Positions 27,860 to 36,855 of a DNA stretch of 64,000 bases are shown here, piece after piece (the first letter of the stretch is position 1; each line of letters begins with the position of its first letter). Origin of the DNA: Candidatus Poseidoniales archaeon (GTDB lineage Archaea > Thermoplasmatota > Poseidoniia > Poseidoniales > Poseidoniaceae). The translations under genes and the position numbers were made by a program. The notes below the pieces were generated by a model. It did no database searches. It was not told the DNA's origin and saw only the letters and a list, made by a program, of their open reading frames with translations. The DNA lies in contig QQSK01000001.1 in NCBI GenBank assembly GCA_003602415.1, forward strand, positions 1,353 to 65,352, given 5' to 3'.

Positions 27860-28819
27860 ATGGCATCACATCCACATGGCAAACCAAATTTCAGAAACTT
27901 ATTCTGGTACCCATTTAAGATAACAGGATTGACCGTTTTGAGAACTTACGAATTTATTGGTAAGAGATTCTCAAGCGGATACCACAACACAACACATCCA
28001 GAATTTATCGACGATGGAGATATTGCTCGCTCTGAGAAAACTAAGCATCTCAATGACATTACTGCACACCATTACACGCCAGACCGTGCAGGAACTGACC
28101 TAACTCCAACCATTTGGAAACCTCAAACTGTTAACTATCCTTATGAGAGGATTGAAGAAATCGAGCCATGGTTGTTCGTACCAGGAAATTACAATGGTAG
28201 AATCGGTGTAATCTGGGAGACCTGTACTGCATGTAAGATGTGTGTAAATGTCTGTCCTAACGCCTGTCTTCACATGACAACTGAACTAAGAGTCGACGTA
28301 CTTGATAGTGCAGAAGGAGAATGGGAAGGATACGGTGCTGAAATCGAAGTTGGTAAATTTGCGGCAGTAGAGAAACCAGAAGTCGTGGAGACACTTTCAG
28401 AATTCAATCTTGCCACAGCACACACCGATGCTCCCGACGAATGGAGATTTGGTGAAGTCCTAGACTTGACTGGAGATAGCGCAAGAATGCGTTGGAATGA
28501 CAGCGGAGAAGTCGACGAAGTACCACTTTCCACTCTATATCCTGCAGACGACCAAATTGTTTCTGGTAGAATTGATCTAGGAAGATGCATGTTCTGCGGA
28601 TTGTGTATGGAAGCATGTAATTTCACATCCTTCTTCATGACCAATGAGTATGATGGAATGTCAGGATTCACTCGTCAAGAACTATGGATGGATGCAAGTA
28701 GAACCAGAGTCCTAATCGGCGACCACCAAGAAGCTGTAGATTCAGAGTTGGCAAAGAGAGCCAGCAAAGAACGAGATAAGCGAGCCAAGAAAGCGGCTAA
28801 GGCTGCAGGGGAGGCTTGA
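27860..28819 (+). CDS. nuoI: Complex I subunit NuoI (two 4Fe-4S clusters) with an inserted domain
   Basis: A 319-aa ferredoxin-like subunit, about twice the usual size. Cluster motifs are CTACKMCVNVCPNAC (Cys122, 125, 128, 132) and CMFCGLCMEACNF (Cys243, 246, 249, 253). The second lacks the usual Pro after the fourth Cys. About 110 residues separate the two motifs, where the family normally has about 30-40. The extra part contains a small beta-rich, SH3-like stretch (FGEVLDLTGDSARMRWND, EVPLSTLYPADD). The C-terminus is a Lys/Ala-rich helix. The ATG at 27860 follows GAGGTGAAAAC. Confidence 0.93.
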   Translation: MASHPHGKPNFRNLFWYPFKITGLTVLRTYEFIGKRFSSGYHNTTHPEFIDDGDIARSEKTKHLNDITAHHYTPDRAGTDLTPTIWKPQTVNYPYERIEEIEPWLFVPGNYNGRIGVIWETCTACKMCVNVCPNACLHMTTELRVDVLDSAEGEWEGYGAEIEVGKFAAVEKPEVVETLSEFNLATAHTDAPDEWRFGEVLDLTGDSARMRWNDSGEVDEVPLSTLYPADDQIVSGRIDLGRCMFCGLCMEACNFTSFFMTNEYDGMSGFTRQELWMDASRTRVLIGDHQEAVDSELAKRASKERDKRAKKAAKAAGEA

Positions 28820-28821
28820 GT

Positions 28822-29097
28822 ATGGACCTTGCAATGTATCTTGAAGTTGGAATGTTCTTCTTGATGAGTACAATCGTAATCGGTGGTGCCCTGGGCCTAG
28901 TTTACATGCAAAGAGTTGCACATTCAATGATGTGCTTGATTTTCTGTTTCATGGGAGTTGCAGGAATATTCATCTTAATGGGTGCAGAATTCCTAGCAGT
29001 CATTCAAATCCTTGTTTATCTGGCGAGCGTAATGCTGGTTGTATTATTCGGTATTATGCTGACTAGAAGACAAATCTTGGAGGAGGATTTCGAATGA
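28822..29097 (+). CDS. nuoJ: Complex I subunit NuoJ, N-terminal half
   Basis: A 91-aa membrane protein of three helices corresponding to the first half of NuoJ, including the conserved stretch MGAEFLAVIQILVYLASVMLV with the membrane glutamate. I use the ATG at 28822, 7 nt after GGGGAGG; a TTG two codons earlier is less likely. It overlaps the second half by 4 nt. Split NuoJ genes also occur in haloarchaea, so this is a lineage trait and not a frameshift. Confidence 0.9.
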   Translation: MDLAMYLEVGMFFLMSTIVIGGALGLVYMQRVAHSMMCLIFCFMGVAGIFILMGAEFLAVIQILVYLASVMLVVLFGIMLTRRQILEEDFE

Positions 29098-29366
29098 GAC
29101 TACTATCCATTCTATCTAGGGTTGGTCTGATTTTCTTAGGCGCAGTCATCATTACTGCAGTATCTGCAGACGTAGTCTGGGAAGATTCTTCAGAAGAAGA
29201 AATCACCACTAGCGACCTAGCCTCTTCACTATTTGGAGAATGGGCTTTACCTCTTCTTGCACTTGGCTTCTTGATGGCTATGGCAATGGTAGGAGCAGCA
29301 TATCTTGTTCGTGACGAGAGATTGGTTAATCTCGAGTGGGAATTAACTGGAGGTGAAAAGAAATGA
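29094..29366 (+). CDS. Complex I subunit NuoJ, C-terminal half
   Basis: A 90-aa membrane protein with two helices (LLSILSRVGLIFLGAVIITA and WALPLLALGFLMAMAMVGAAYL) separated by an acidic outer loop, then a charged tail ending in GGEKK. The position between the NuoJ N-terminal part and nuoK, the 4-nt overlaps on both sides and the topology identify it as the missing half of NuoJ. Sequence alone would be too weak for this call. Confidence 0.8.
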   Translation: MRLLSILSRVGLIFLGAVIITAVSADVVWEDSSEEEITTSDLASSLFGEWALPLLALGFLMAMAMVGAAYLVRDERLVNLEWELTGGEKK

Positions 29367-29665
29367 TTGATCCAGCATGGGTATCAGGACTTGCCGCCAT
29401 TCTATTCATCATAGGACTGTGGGGTGCATTCAGTAGAAAGAATGCAATCGTTGTCCTGATGTGTATTGAATTAATGTTGAATGCAGTGAATTTACAATTC
29501 GTTGCTGCAGCAACTCACTGGGGAGATGTAACCGGTTGGGTTTACGCAGTATTCGCAATTGCAATCGCAGCAGCGGAAGTTGCCATTGGTTTGGCGATCT
29601 TCCTGTCAATGTATGGACAACACGAGACCATATCTCTAGATGAGGTAAATCTCTTGAAGAATTGA
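29363..29665 (+). CDS. nuoK: Complex I subunit NuoK
   Basis: A 100-aa, three-helix membrane subunit. It has the conserved RKNAIVVLMCIELMLNAVNLQFV, with the membrane glutamate in helix 2, and FAIAIAAAEVAIGLAIFLSM, with the glutamate of helix 3. Both acidic residues belong to the proton pathway. Length is standard. The ATG overlaps the previous stop (ATGA) and is preceded by GGAGGTG. Confidence 0.95.
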   Translation: MIDPAWVSGLAAILFIIGLWGAFSRKNAIVVLMCIELMLNAVNLQFVAAATHWGDVTGWVYAVFAIAIAAAEVAIGLAIFLSMYGQHETISLDEVNLLKN

Positions 29666-29674
29666 GGTGATATC

Positions 29675-31867
29675 ATGAGTGACTCCGGAATCATCGATTA
29701 TGCTGTACTAATCCCTCTAATGCCAATGTTGGCATTCCCAGTTATCCTTTTCTTGGGTAGGTTGTTCAATGGAACTCCTACTTGGGTCAAGAATGTCAAG
29801 GAAGGAGGAATCATCGCCCTTACCGTTATGGGTGCAAGCTTAGTTCTTGCACTTGCAGTAATCAAAGAACACATGCATCATGTAGGGACTGCCAATGTTT
29901 TCACTTGGTTTGAATCTTCATGGTGGAACTCTGAAACAGGTGCTATCACCACCAAAGTGTTTGGAGTGGGAATACACATCGATCACCTAACAGTGATGTT
30001 GCTATTCGTGGCGGCTTTCCTATGTTTCTTGATTAACATATTCTCAATTGGTTACATGAATACCGACCCGATTAATGACAATAGAAATCATCGATTCTAT
30101 GCGGAATTCGTACTATTCTGTAGCGGAATGCTTGGAATGGTGCTTGCAGATTCCTTCCTTTGGTTGTTCATCTTCTGGGAGTTAATGGGTCTGTGTTCCT
30201 ATCTTCTAATCGGCTTTTACTACGAGCGTCCAAGTGCTGCATATGCGGCCAAGAAAGCATTCCTAACCACACGTGTTGGTGACGTTTTCCTTGTAATTGG
30301 TCTAGTTATGCTGTGGAACTTATTCGATGGTCACCTGGATTATGCATACGTCTTCAACAAAGAAAATATTGCAGCAGTTGATTCAGGAGACCTTCAACTC
30401 GCTCTAGGAATGATGTTCATTGGAGCGGTTGGAAAGTCAGCGCAATTCCCGCTTCACGTTTGGTTGCCTGATGCTATGGAAGGTCCTACGCCGGTTTCTG
30501 CACTTATTCACGCAGCAACAATGGTTAACGCAGGATTGTATCTTGTGGCAAGAATGTTCCCATTCTTTGGTGGAGCAGAGTTAGGAGCCCTCTCGACATT
30601 AGCGATAGTAATCGCTTGTATTGGTGGAATCACAGCGGTAATGGCTGCATTAATCGCATTCGTTCAAATGGATTTGAAGAAGGTTCTCGCTTATTCTACA
30701 ATGAGCCAGTTAGCATATATCTTCACAGGACTAGGTTCTGCACTTTGGTTTGCCAACAATGGTTACGACGAATTAGCGGCATTCGCAATGGGTGCATCTC
30801 TATTCCATCTATTCAATCACGCAATGGCAAAAGGAATGCTGTTCATGGCATCCGGTTCCGTTATTCACGAAATGCATCACGCACATCACGAAGTAGCTCA
30901 TCACGATGATGACCATCATGATGACCACCATGACGACCACTTTGATGCACAATCCATGGAAAACATGGGTGGTTTAGCAAGCAGGATGCCAATCACAGCA
31001 ACTGCAATGTTCGTTGGTAGTATGTCAATCATAGGAATTCCATTGATCGGTGGATTCTGGTCCAAGGAAGGAATTATCGCAAGTGCTTGGCAAGTTGCAT
31101 TGAAAGAACCGATTTTCCTATTGCCTGCAATATTGATTCTAATCGGTGCAGGAATGACAGGATTCTACATGTCTAGAATGTGGTTCATGACATTTGCTGG
31201 TAAACCAAAGACCGAGGTTGCTGAACATGTTCATGAACAAACAGCCTGGATCCCAATCCCGTTGGTTACTCTAACCTTCATGACACTTGGAGCAATTGTA
31301 TTCGCTGGAATGCATGCTGGTCACTGGTTAGGAGACTTCGAATCAGGACACTACACCAATTTCTTTGACGGAATTGGTTACGAATTGGAACATGTTTTCC
31401 TTAACCATGATACATTCTTACTTGTTTTGACCTATGTTGCAATCGGCTTGTCTCTTGTACTAGGGCCATCCTTTGCAATGGCATTGTATGGTGGTAGTCT
31501 AGATGATGGCCAGAAAGCAAAACCTTGGATGCAGTGGGCTATTAATCTCTCAGCGAAGGTCAACAGCAGGTCAAAGTTCGACAATACAGAATGGGCGAAT
31601 TCAAGCTTATCTAACTCCTTACACAAGAGATTGCACTTTGACGATGTTTATGATGCTGCAATGATGAAAATTGTAGTTGGATTCTCCAACTTGGCTGCTA
31701 TCTTCGATACCAAGTTTATCGATGGAGTAATCAAGACAATTGAATCTACAAGTCAGCAAGCATCACAAAGAGTTCGTGCGCTTACAACAGGTAGCGCAAG
31801 AGATTACATCATGATGACAGCATTGGGAACTTTGGCTATTTTCATGTTACTATGGGGGGTGGCTTGA
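29675..31867 (+). CDS. nuoL: Complex I antiporter-like subunit NuoL, with His/Asp-rich loop
   Basis: A 730-aa polytopic subunit. Key motifs are FWELMGLCSYLLIGFYYE with the functional Glu, GKSAQFPLHVWLPDAMEGPTP around the central Lys, and VSALIHAATMVNAGLYLVAR. The long amphipathic C-terminal region typical of NuoL follows. Near residues 398-425 a loop is very rich in His and Asp (EMHHAHHEVAHHDDDHHDDH), possibly a metal-binding surface. The start at 29675 follows GAGGTGATATC. It overlaps nothing, with 9 nt after nuoK. Confidence 0.95.
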   Translation: MSDSGIIDYAVLIPLMPMLAFPVILFLGRLFNGTPTWVKNVKEGGIIALTVMGASLVLALAVIKEHMHHVGTANVFTWFESSWWNSETGAITTKVFGVGIHIDHLTVMLLFVAAFLCFLINIFSIGYMNTDPINDNRNHRFYAEFVLFCSGMLGMVLADSFLWLFIFWELMGLCSYLLIGFYYERPSAAYAAKKAFLTTRVGDVFLVIGLVMLWNLFDGHLDYAYVFNKENIAAVDSGDLQLALGMMFIGAVGKSAQFPLHVWLPDAMEGPTPVSALIHAATMVNAGLYLVARMFPFFGGAELGALSTLAIVIACIGGITAVMAALIAFVQMDLKKVLAYSTMSQLAYIFTGLGSALWFANNGYDELAAFAMGASLFHLFNHAMAKGMLFMASGSVIHEMHHAHHEVAHHDDDHHDDHHDDHFDAQSMENMGGLASRMPITATAMFVGSMSIIGIPLIGGFWSKEGIIASAWQVALKEPIFLLPAILILIGAGMTGFYMSRMWFMTFAGKPKTEVAEHVHEQTAWIPIPLVTLTFMTLGAIVFAGMHAGHWLGDFESGHYTNFFDGIGYELEHVFLNHDTFLLVLTYVAIGLSLVLGPSFAMALYGGSLDDGQKAKPWMQWAINLSAKVNSRSKFDNTEWANSSLSNSLHKRLHFDDVYDAAMMKIVVGFSNLAAIFDTKFIDGVIKTIESTSQQASQRVRALTTGSARDYIMMTALGTLAIFMLLWGVA

Positions 31868-33583
31868 TTGAGTAGCAACCAAGCATTGGATATCAAGAAC
31901 AAGGAGTTCATGCTAGTCGGAGGCCTGTTGATTATAGTTGCAGGCCTGATGGCATTCTTCCCTTCGATGAGTGAATCAGATTCCGCAGTCGATTGGATCA
32001 GCATACCTCTAGTTGGATTCCCTATCATTGTAAGTTGTATTCTTCTTGCATTCGCTAGTCAGGAAACCCGTGAAAGAAAAGAATTGCTAGCAGTCCCTAT
32101 CCGCTTGTTTACTCTTGCAGCATCATTAATTCCGCTTGCAATTTCCACAGCGTTATTCTTCGATTGGCTAATTATGGTCGATTGGGATTTGATGTATAAC
32201 GAGTATGCATTGGAGAAAGAATATGTTTGGATAGAAACCATTGGAGTTTCATGGCACGTCGGTATGGACGGTCTATCCTTCCCTATGGTCTGGCTTACAA
32301 CATTCTTGATTCCAGTTACCATCATCACAACTTGGAATGAAAAAGATGGTGCAACCTATCACCCTCTTCTATTGATGATGGGTGGTGCATTGATTGGAGT
32401 ATTCGTAGCATTGGACCTATTCTTGTTCTATGTGTTCTGGGAATTGACATTGATTCCAATGTTCTTCCTCATCCTAAAATGGGGTGGAAAGGATAGAAGA
32501 TATGCAGCTCAGAAGTTCTTCATCTACACATTCTGTGCATCTGTAATTATGCTTCTAGGACTGATTACTCTTTACTTCCTTCAACCTGAAGGAAATGGTT
32601 CACAATATGGAACATTGACTGGCAGAACTTTCGATATGACTGTTCTATTCGCAAATGCAACAGCATACAATGTTGGAGACAATGTATTCCTAGGCGAAGA
32701 CATGCAAAACATTCTGTTCGCAATGCTAATGATTGGATTCCTGGTCAAACTACCAGCAGTACCTTTCCACACTTGGCTTCCAGATGCGCACGTACAAGCA
32801 CCTACTGGTGGTTCTATGCTACTAGCTGGTGTAATGTTGAAGATGGGAGCATATGGAATGCTAAGGATTCCAATTGCGATATTCCCTGATGCGGTAATTT
32901 ACTATCAAGATGTAATTATGGCCATAGGTCTGATTTCGCTTGTTTGGGGAGCAGTAGTATGTTTAGGACAAACCAACCTGAAGAGAATGGTTGCTTATTC
33001 GTCAGTATCTCACATGGGAGTAATTCTTCTTGGAATAGCTAGTATGCAACCGATTGGATATGCTGCAGCATTGTTCATGATGTTCGCTCACGGAATCATT
33101 TCTCCAATGCTGTTCGCAGTGTGTGGTGCATTCAAACACCACTACCATTCAATGGAAATTGGTTCCATGCGAGGAATGGCCAAGTGGTCGCCTTACCTAT
33201 CGGTTTACATGATGTTTGCATGGATGGCAAGCCTTGGTTTACCTCTACTAGCAGGATTCGTTGCCGAATTGATGGTACTGATCGCATATTGGCCTGAGTA
33301 TGGATGGTGGATTTTACTGCCTGGATTTGTTCTAGCAATTACAGCAGCATACTACCTTTGGTCTATGCAAAGAACAATTTTCGAAGGTGGAGACGAAGGA
33401 CAACCTCCTGAATCATTGAACGGTGAAACACCACCTGACATTACTTTACCAGAAAATATCGGTATGATTATCCTTGCAATATTTACGGTAATTTTCGGAA
33501 TCTTCCCATTCATTGCATTGGGAATGATGGACCAATGGACTGTAGCATTCTTCGAGGGTGTTTTCAATAGCGGGGGTATCTGA
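31868..33583 (+). CDS. nuoM: Complex I antiporter-like subunit NuoM
   Basis: A 571-aa antiporter-like subunit of the proton-pumping arm. It has FYVFWELTLIPMFFLILKWGG with the conserved Glu, VKLPAVPFHTWLPDAHVQAPT with the central Lys, and VSHMGVILLGI. Length is slightly above the usual 500 aa because of a longer first loop (residues about 85-120). The TTG start lies directly after the nuoL stop, with a G-rich binding site inside the end of nuoL. Its own stop abuts the ATG of nuoN. Confidence 0.95.
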   Translation: MSSNQALDIKNKEFMLVGGLLIIVAGLMAFFPSMSESDSAVDWISIPLVGFPIIVSCILLAFASQETRERKELLAVPIRLFTLAASLIPLAISTALFFDWLIMVDWDLMYNEYALEKEYVWIETIGVSWHVGMDGLSFPMVWLTTFLIPVTIITTWNEKDGATYHPLLLMMGGALIGVFVALDLFLFYVFWELTLIPMFFLILKWGGKDRRYAAQKFFIYTFCASVIMLLGLITLYFLQPEGNGSQYGTLTGRTFDMTVLFANATAYNVGDNVFLGEDMQNILFAMLMIGFLVKLPAVPFHTWLPDAHVQAPTGGSMLLAGVMLKMGAYGMLRIPIAIFPDAVIYYQDVIMAIGLISLVWGAVVCLGQTNLKRMVAYSSVSHMGVILLGIASMQPIGYAAALFMMFAHGIISPMLFAVCGAFKHHYHSMEIGSMRGMAKWSPYLSVYMMFAWMASLGLPLLAGFVAELMVLIAYWPEYGWWILLPGFVLAITAAYYLWSMQRTIFEGGDEGQPPESLNGETPPDITLPENIGMIILAIFTVIFGIFPFIALGMMDQWTVAFFEGVFNSGGI

Positions 33584-35272
33584 ATGACCACTGAAGTATT
33601 CTCCACAGAATTCTGGACTGCATTTGCTCCTGAATCCATTCTAGTTGTAGGACTATTACTGATATTCATAATTCCAAATCTGGGTAATTCTAAGTTTAGA
33701 ATTCCATTGACTAAGGTTCACGTACCATGGTTCTTGGGTGGACGCAGATTCAAGTTGACCGGCTCACCAGCAATTCCTGGAATGTTGGCAACTGCAACTC
33801 TGTTCACTGCTCTAGGTATGATGATTATCGAGACTATTGATGGTAATATGGACACGACCACTGTAACCAGTGGCGGGATTGTGATTTTGCAAATTGATAA
33901 TTTCTCTAGGTACTTTGAGATCCTATTCTTGTCAGCAGCATTACTTGCATCTATGGCCAGCCTTGACCGTATTCCTGCACACACTTTCCAAGGAAAGAAG
34001 AGTTTGGAAGAGATGTATGATAATCGTCGCCAAGCGGACTTCTACATCCTAATGCTAACCACAGCAGTAGGAATGTGTATGGTAGCATTAGCACAGGACC
34101 TATTCGTACTGTTTGTAGGATTGGAACTTGCAAGCCTTGCAACATATGTCTTGGTTGGTTTCCACAAGGAATCCAAGGCAGGTGCAGAATCTGGTGTCAA
34201 GTATTTCATCGTAGGTTCAGTTGCTAGCGGTGTAGGCCTGTATGGTCTTTCGCTATTGTATCTCGAATTTGGTAGTCTACAACTTACCACACTAGCTGCA
34301 AACTGGGCAGATGCTAGCATCTTAGGAACAATCGCTCTTGGTCTAGTACTAGTTGGATTTGGATTCAAGGTTAGTGCAGCACCATTCCACTTTGCAGCAC
34401 CAGATGCATATGCTGGAGCAAACTCACCTGTTGCAGGTGTATTAGCTACCGCTTCTAAGGCAATGGGAATGATTGGTTTAATCAGAGTACTATTGGTAAT
34501 TGCATTACCTGAGGCTAACTCAGAGGGAAGCGCAGTTTGGTTGTATGCATTGGCAATCCTTTCTGTAGTCACTATGACTTGGGGTAACATTGCTGCCTTA
34601 GGTTCTAAGAATCCTAAGCGCATGTTAGCATACTCATCGGTCGCTCATGCAGGTTACATGATGGCAGCACTAACTGCAGTCGGTGCATGGCGATGGGGAG
34701 AGATTGAAGCACCAGGCGATTACGCTGAAGCGATTGTCGCCGCAGTACTATTCCACCTATTCGTTCTAGTCGCTTTCAAACTTGGAGCGTTCTTGGTTCT
34801 CGGATTATTGGAGATGGAAGGTGGAGCTAGTAGACTCTCCGCATTAGCGGGACTTGCTAGAAGAGACCCATTGATTGGAACTGCAATGTTCATCTTCATG
34901 TTGGCCCTTGCAGGTGTTCCACCTCTTGCAGGATTCATGTCAAAGTTCCTAGTGATCGCAGGTATCGTTTCTGCTAGTATCGGTGAACTTTGGATGAATG
35001 GAACAGTATCATTCTCGGATATTCACTGGATATGGTGGCTTGCATTAGCCATGTTCCTCAACAGTGCAATATCGGTATTCTACTATCTGAGAATAGGTGT
35101 TGTGATGTTCCTAGATGTACCTGAAGAAGGACGCCGCAAGCCTCTCCCATATGGTGCATCGATCAGGATGGCTATTTGGGTCTGTTTGGTAGCAACTGTA
35201 ATTCTAGGATTGTCCGGAGATACTCTCATCGATATGTGTTATCGAGCCGCAGAGAGCCTAAACCTATCTTGA
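33584..35272 (+). CDS. nuoN: Complex I antiporter-like subunit NuoN
   Basis: A 562-aa antiporter-like subunit. It shows LFVLFVGLELASLATYVLVGF with the conserved Glu, FGFKVSAAPFHFAAPDAYAGA around the central Lys, and MLAYSSVAHAGYMM. An extra segment near residues 25-90 precedes the core. It is the last gene of the operon; after its stop there is a 43-nt gap to aIF1A with no obvious terminator hairpin. No nuoE, nuoF or nuoG lies nearby. Confidence 0.95.
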   Translation: MTTEVFSTEFWTAFAPESILVVGLLLIFIIPNLGNSKFRIPLTKVHVPWFLGGRRFKLTGSPAIPGMLATATLFTALGMMIIETIDGNMDTTTVTSGGIVILQIDNFSRYFEILFLSAALLASMASLDRIPAHTFQGKKSLEEMYDNRRQADFYILMLTTAVGMCMVALAQDLFVLFVGLELASLATYVLVGFHKESKAGAESGVKYFIVGSVASGVGLYGLSLLYLEFGSLQLTTLAANWADASILGTIALGLVLVGFGFKVSAAPFHFAAPDAYAGANSPVAGVLATASKAMGMIGLIRVLLVIALPEANSEGSAVWLYALAILSVVTMTWGNIAALGSKNPKRMLAYSSVAHAGYMMAALTAVGAWRWGEIEAPGDYAEAIVAAVLFHLFVLVAFKLGAFLVLGLLEMEGGASRLSALAGLARRDPLIGTAMFIFMLALAGVPPLAGFMSKFLVIAGIVSASIGELWMNGTVSFSDIHWIWWLALAMFLNSAISVFYYLRIGVVMFLDVPEEGRRKPLPYGASIRMAIWVCLVATVILGLSGDTLIDMCYRAAESLNLS

Positions 35273-35315
35273 ATAGAGTCTCAGCCTTCAAGTAGGAAGG
35301 GCTTTTGGCATTGTT

Positions 35316-35834
35316 ATGGGCCGTAGGCGTGAAGAGAAAGTTGACGAGGAAGAATTAGCTCGTCTTATGGGGTCTGTAGAGGGAGAATCCTCTAAGATTC
35401 GTGTCAAGATGCCTAATACAAAGGTCAACGAAATGTTTGCTATTGCAGAACAAATTCTTGGCGGAAGAAGAGTTACCGTCCTTTGCGCAGATGGTGAAAC
35501 CAGAATGGCAAGAATCCCTGGTAAAATGCGCCGCAGGCAATGGGTTAGAGATGGTGATTTGATTATTGTATGGCCATGGGATTTCCAAGATTCTAAGGCT
35601 GATGTTAAGCACCGATATACCAAAACTCAGGCACTCTATTTATCTCGAAAGGGAGTTCTACCACCAGAGGTTGATATCTTTGGAATGAATACTCAAGTTG
35701 ATGACTTTGATGATGAGGATGGTCTGTTCGCTTCAAGTGACACAAGTGCTGCTGAAGAAGAACCTGAGCAAGAAGCCGTTGAAGAAATGGAAGACGACGA
35801 TGACGATGATGAGATCAACGATCTCTTTGGTTGA
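35316..35834 (+). CDS. Translation initiation factor aIF1A with acidic C-terminal extension
   Basis: A 172-aa protein. Residues about 28-105 form the OB fold that binds the small-subunit A site (KVNEMFAIAEQILGGRRVTVLCADGETRMARIPGKM and RRRQWVRDGDLIIVWPWDF, seen as one continuous match). The N-terminus is basic and acidic by turns (MGRRREEKVDEEE). Most archaeal homologues end near residue 110; here a further 55 residues follow, extremely acidic, ending DDDDDDEINDLFG. Eukaryotic eIF1A also has an acidic tail, ending DIDDI, that contacts eIF5B. It heads a cluster with RIO1 and a KH protein that is conserved in archaea. Confidence 0.93.
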   Translation: MGRRREEKVDEEELARLMGSVEGESSKIRVKMPNTKVNEMFAIAEQILGGRRVTVLCADGETRMARIPGKMRRRQWVRDGDLIIVWPWDFQDSKADVKHRYTKTQALYLSRKGVLPPEVDIFGMNTQVDDFDDEDGLFASSDTSAAEEEPEQEAVEEMEDDDDDDEINDLFG

Positions 35835-35871
35835 ATAAGTTCTATGCCTCAACAAAAATGGAGGCTGAAAC

Positions 35872-36840
35872 ATGGTACGTCGAACCGATTGGGAAAACGA
35901 ACTGTCCAAGAATACCAAGCAGCGACGTAATAATCGCAAGCGTCGAAAAATGAATGCAGATGAAGAATTCATGGATGGCGAATCCTCTGAATTCATCAAG
36001 AGTTTGGATAACAGCAAAGGCACTGGCTGGATGGCTGAAAAAAAGTACAAGCGCATGTTCACTGAAATCGAAGAAGGCCTATCTGGAGTAATGGGAGATG
36101 GTCCCTTTGAATGGGTTGACAGAAGAGTTTTCGACGCAGTTTTCGACCGATTGACCTTGATGAGTTTGTATAAACTAATGAAATCGGGTCTAATCGATAC
36201 TCTAGACTTTCCAATTGCAAGAGGTAAGGAAGCACATGTATTCCATGGAACTGGTGAAAATGGGCCTATTGCGGTAAAGATATTCCATACCTCAAATGCT
36301 GTGTTCAAGAATTTGGTTCAATATATCGAAGGAGACCCTAGATTCGGAGGTCTAAAGCGAAGACATCGTGATTTGGTAGATATCTGGGTACGCAAAGAAT
36401 TCAGAAACTTATCACGATTAGCAAAGTGGGGGCTTTCTGTTCCTAAACCCTTAGGAGTTCATCGTAATGTCTTGGTCATGGAATATTTGGGTACTGAAAA
36501 TGCTCCTTCTCCAAGATTAAGGGACGTTCAAGTGATTGAGCCTCAAGCGGTGTATGAAGAGTTACTAGAGTTCCTTGCAATAACATGGCAGAAAGCAAAA
36601 ATGGTGCACGGGGACTTTTCTCCCTACAACATAATGTGGCATGGGGATAGGCCCGTGGTTATCGATGTTGGACAAGCGGTAGTTGAATCTCATCCTCGAA
36701 GTCAGGAATTCCTTGTTAGGGACGTGACTAGATTGGTTGAATGGGCCAACAAAGCAGGTCTGGAAATCGATTTAGCAGAAGCAATGTTCGATGTTTTGGA
36801 TATGGATTTGTCTCATATTGACCTAAAAGAAGAGGAATAA
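35872..36840 (+). CDS. rio1: RIO1-family serine/threonine kinase
   Basis: A 322-aa atypical kinase of ribosome small-subunit maturation. It has the RIO1 nucleotide loop ARGKEAHVFHGTG, the strand IAVKIFHTS with the ATP-binding Lys, the flexible-loop region EGDPRFGGLKRR, the catalytic loop MVHGDFSPYNIMW (Asp247, Asn252) and the metal-binding VVIDVGQAV (Asp265, the DFG equivalent). The N-terminal 90 residues are basic and helical with an added winged-helix-like part (FDRLTLMSLYKLMKSG). The ATG at 35872 follows GGAGGCTGAAAC. Neighbours aIF1A and the KH protein act in the same process. Confidence 0.95.
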   Translation: MVRRTDWENELSKNTKQRRNNRKRRKMNADEEFMDGESSEFIKSLDNSKGTGWMAEKKYKRMFTEIEEGLSGVMGDGPFEWVDRRVFDAVFDRLTLMSLYKLMKSGLIDTLDFPIARGKEAHVFHGTGENGPIAVKIFHTSNAVFKNLVQYIEGDPRFGGLKRRHRDLVDIWVRKEFRNLSRLAKWGLSVPKPLGVHRNVLVMEYLGTENAPSPRLRDVQVIEPQAVYEELLEFLAITWQKAKMVHGDFSPYNIMWHGDRPVVIDVGQAVVESHPRSQEFLVRDVTRLVEWANKAGLEIDLAEAMFDVLDMDLSHIDLKEEE

Positions 36841-36855
36841 GCACCTCTACATATC

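Noticed and set aside
28816-29366. Possible frameshift in nuoJ
   Set aside because: The two halves have separate starts with good binding sites and a clean 4-nt overlap, and split nuoJ occurs in other archaea.
33584-35834. Rho-independent terminator between nuoN and aIF1A
   Set aside because: No stable hairpin or T-run was visible in the 43-nt gap, so read-through cannot be excluded.
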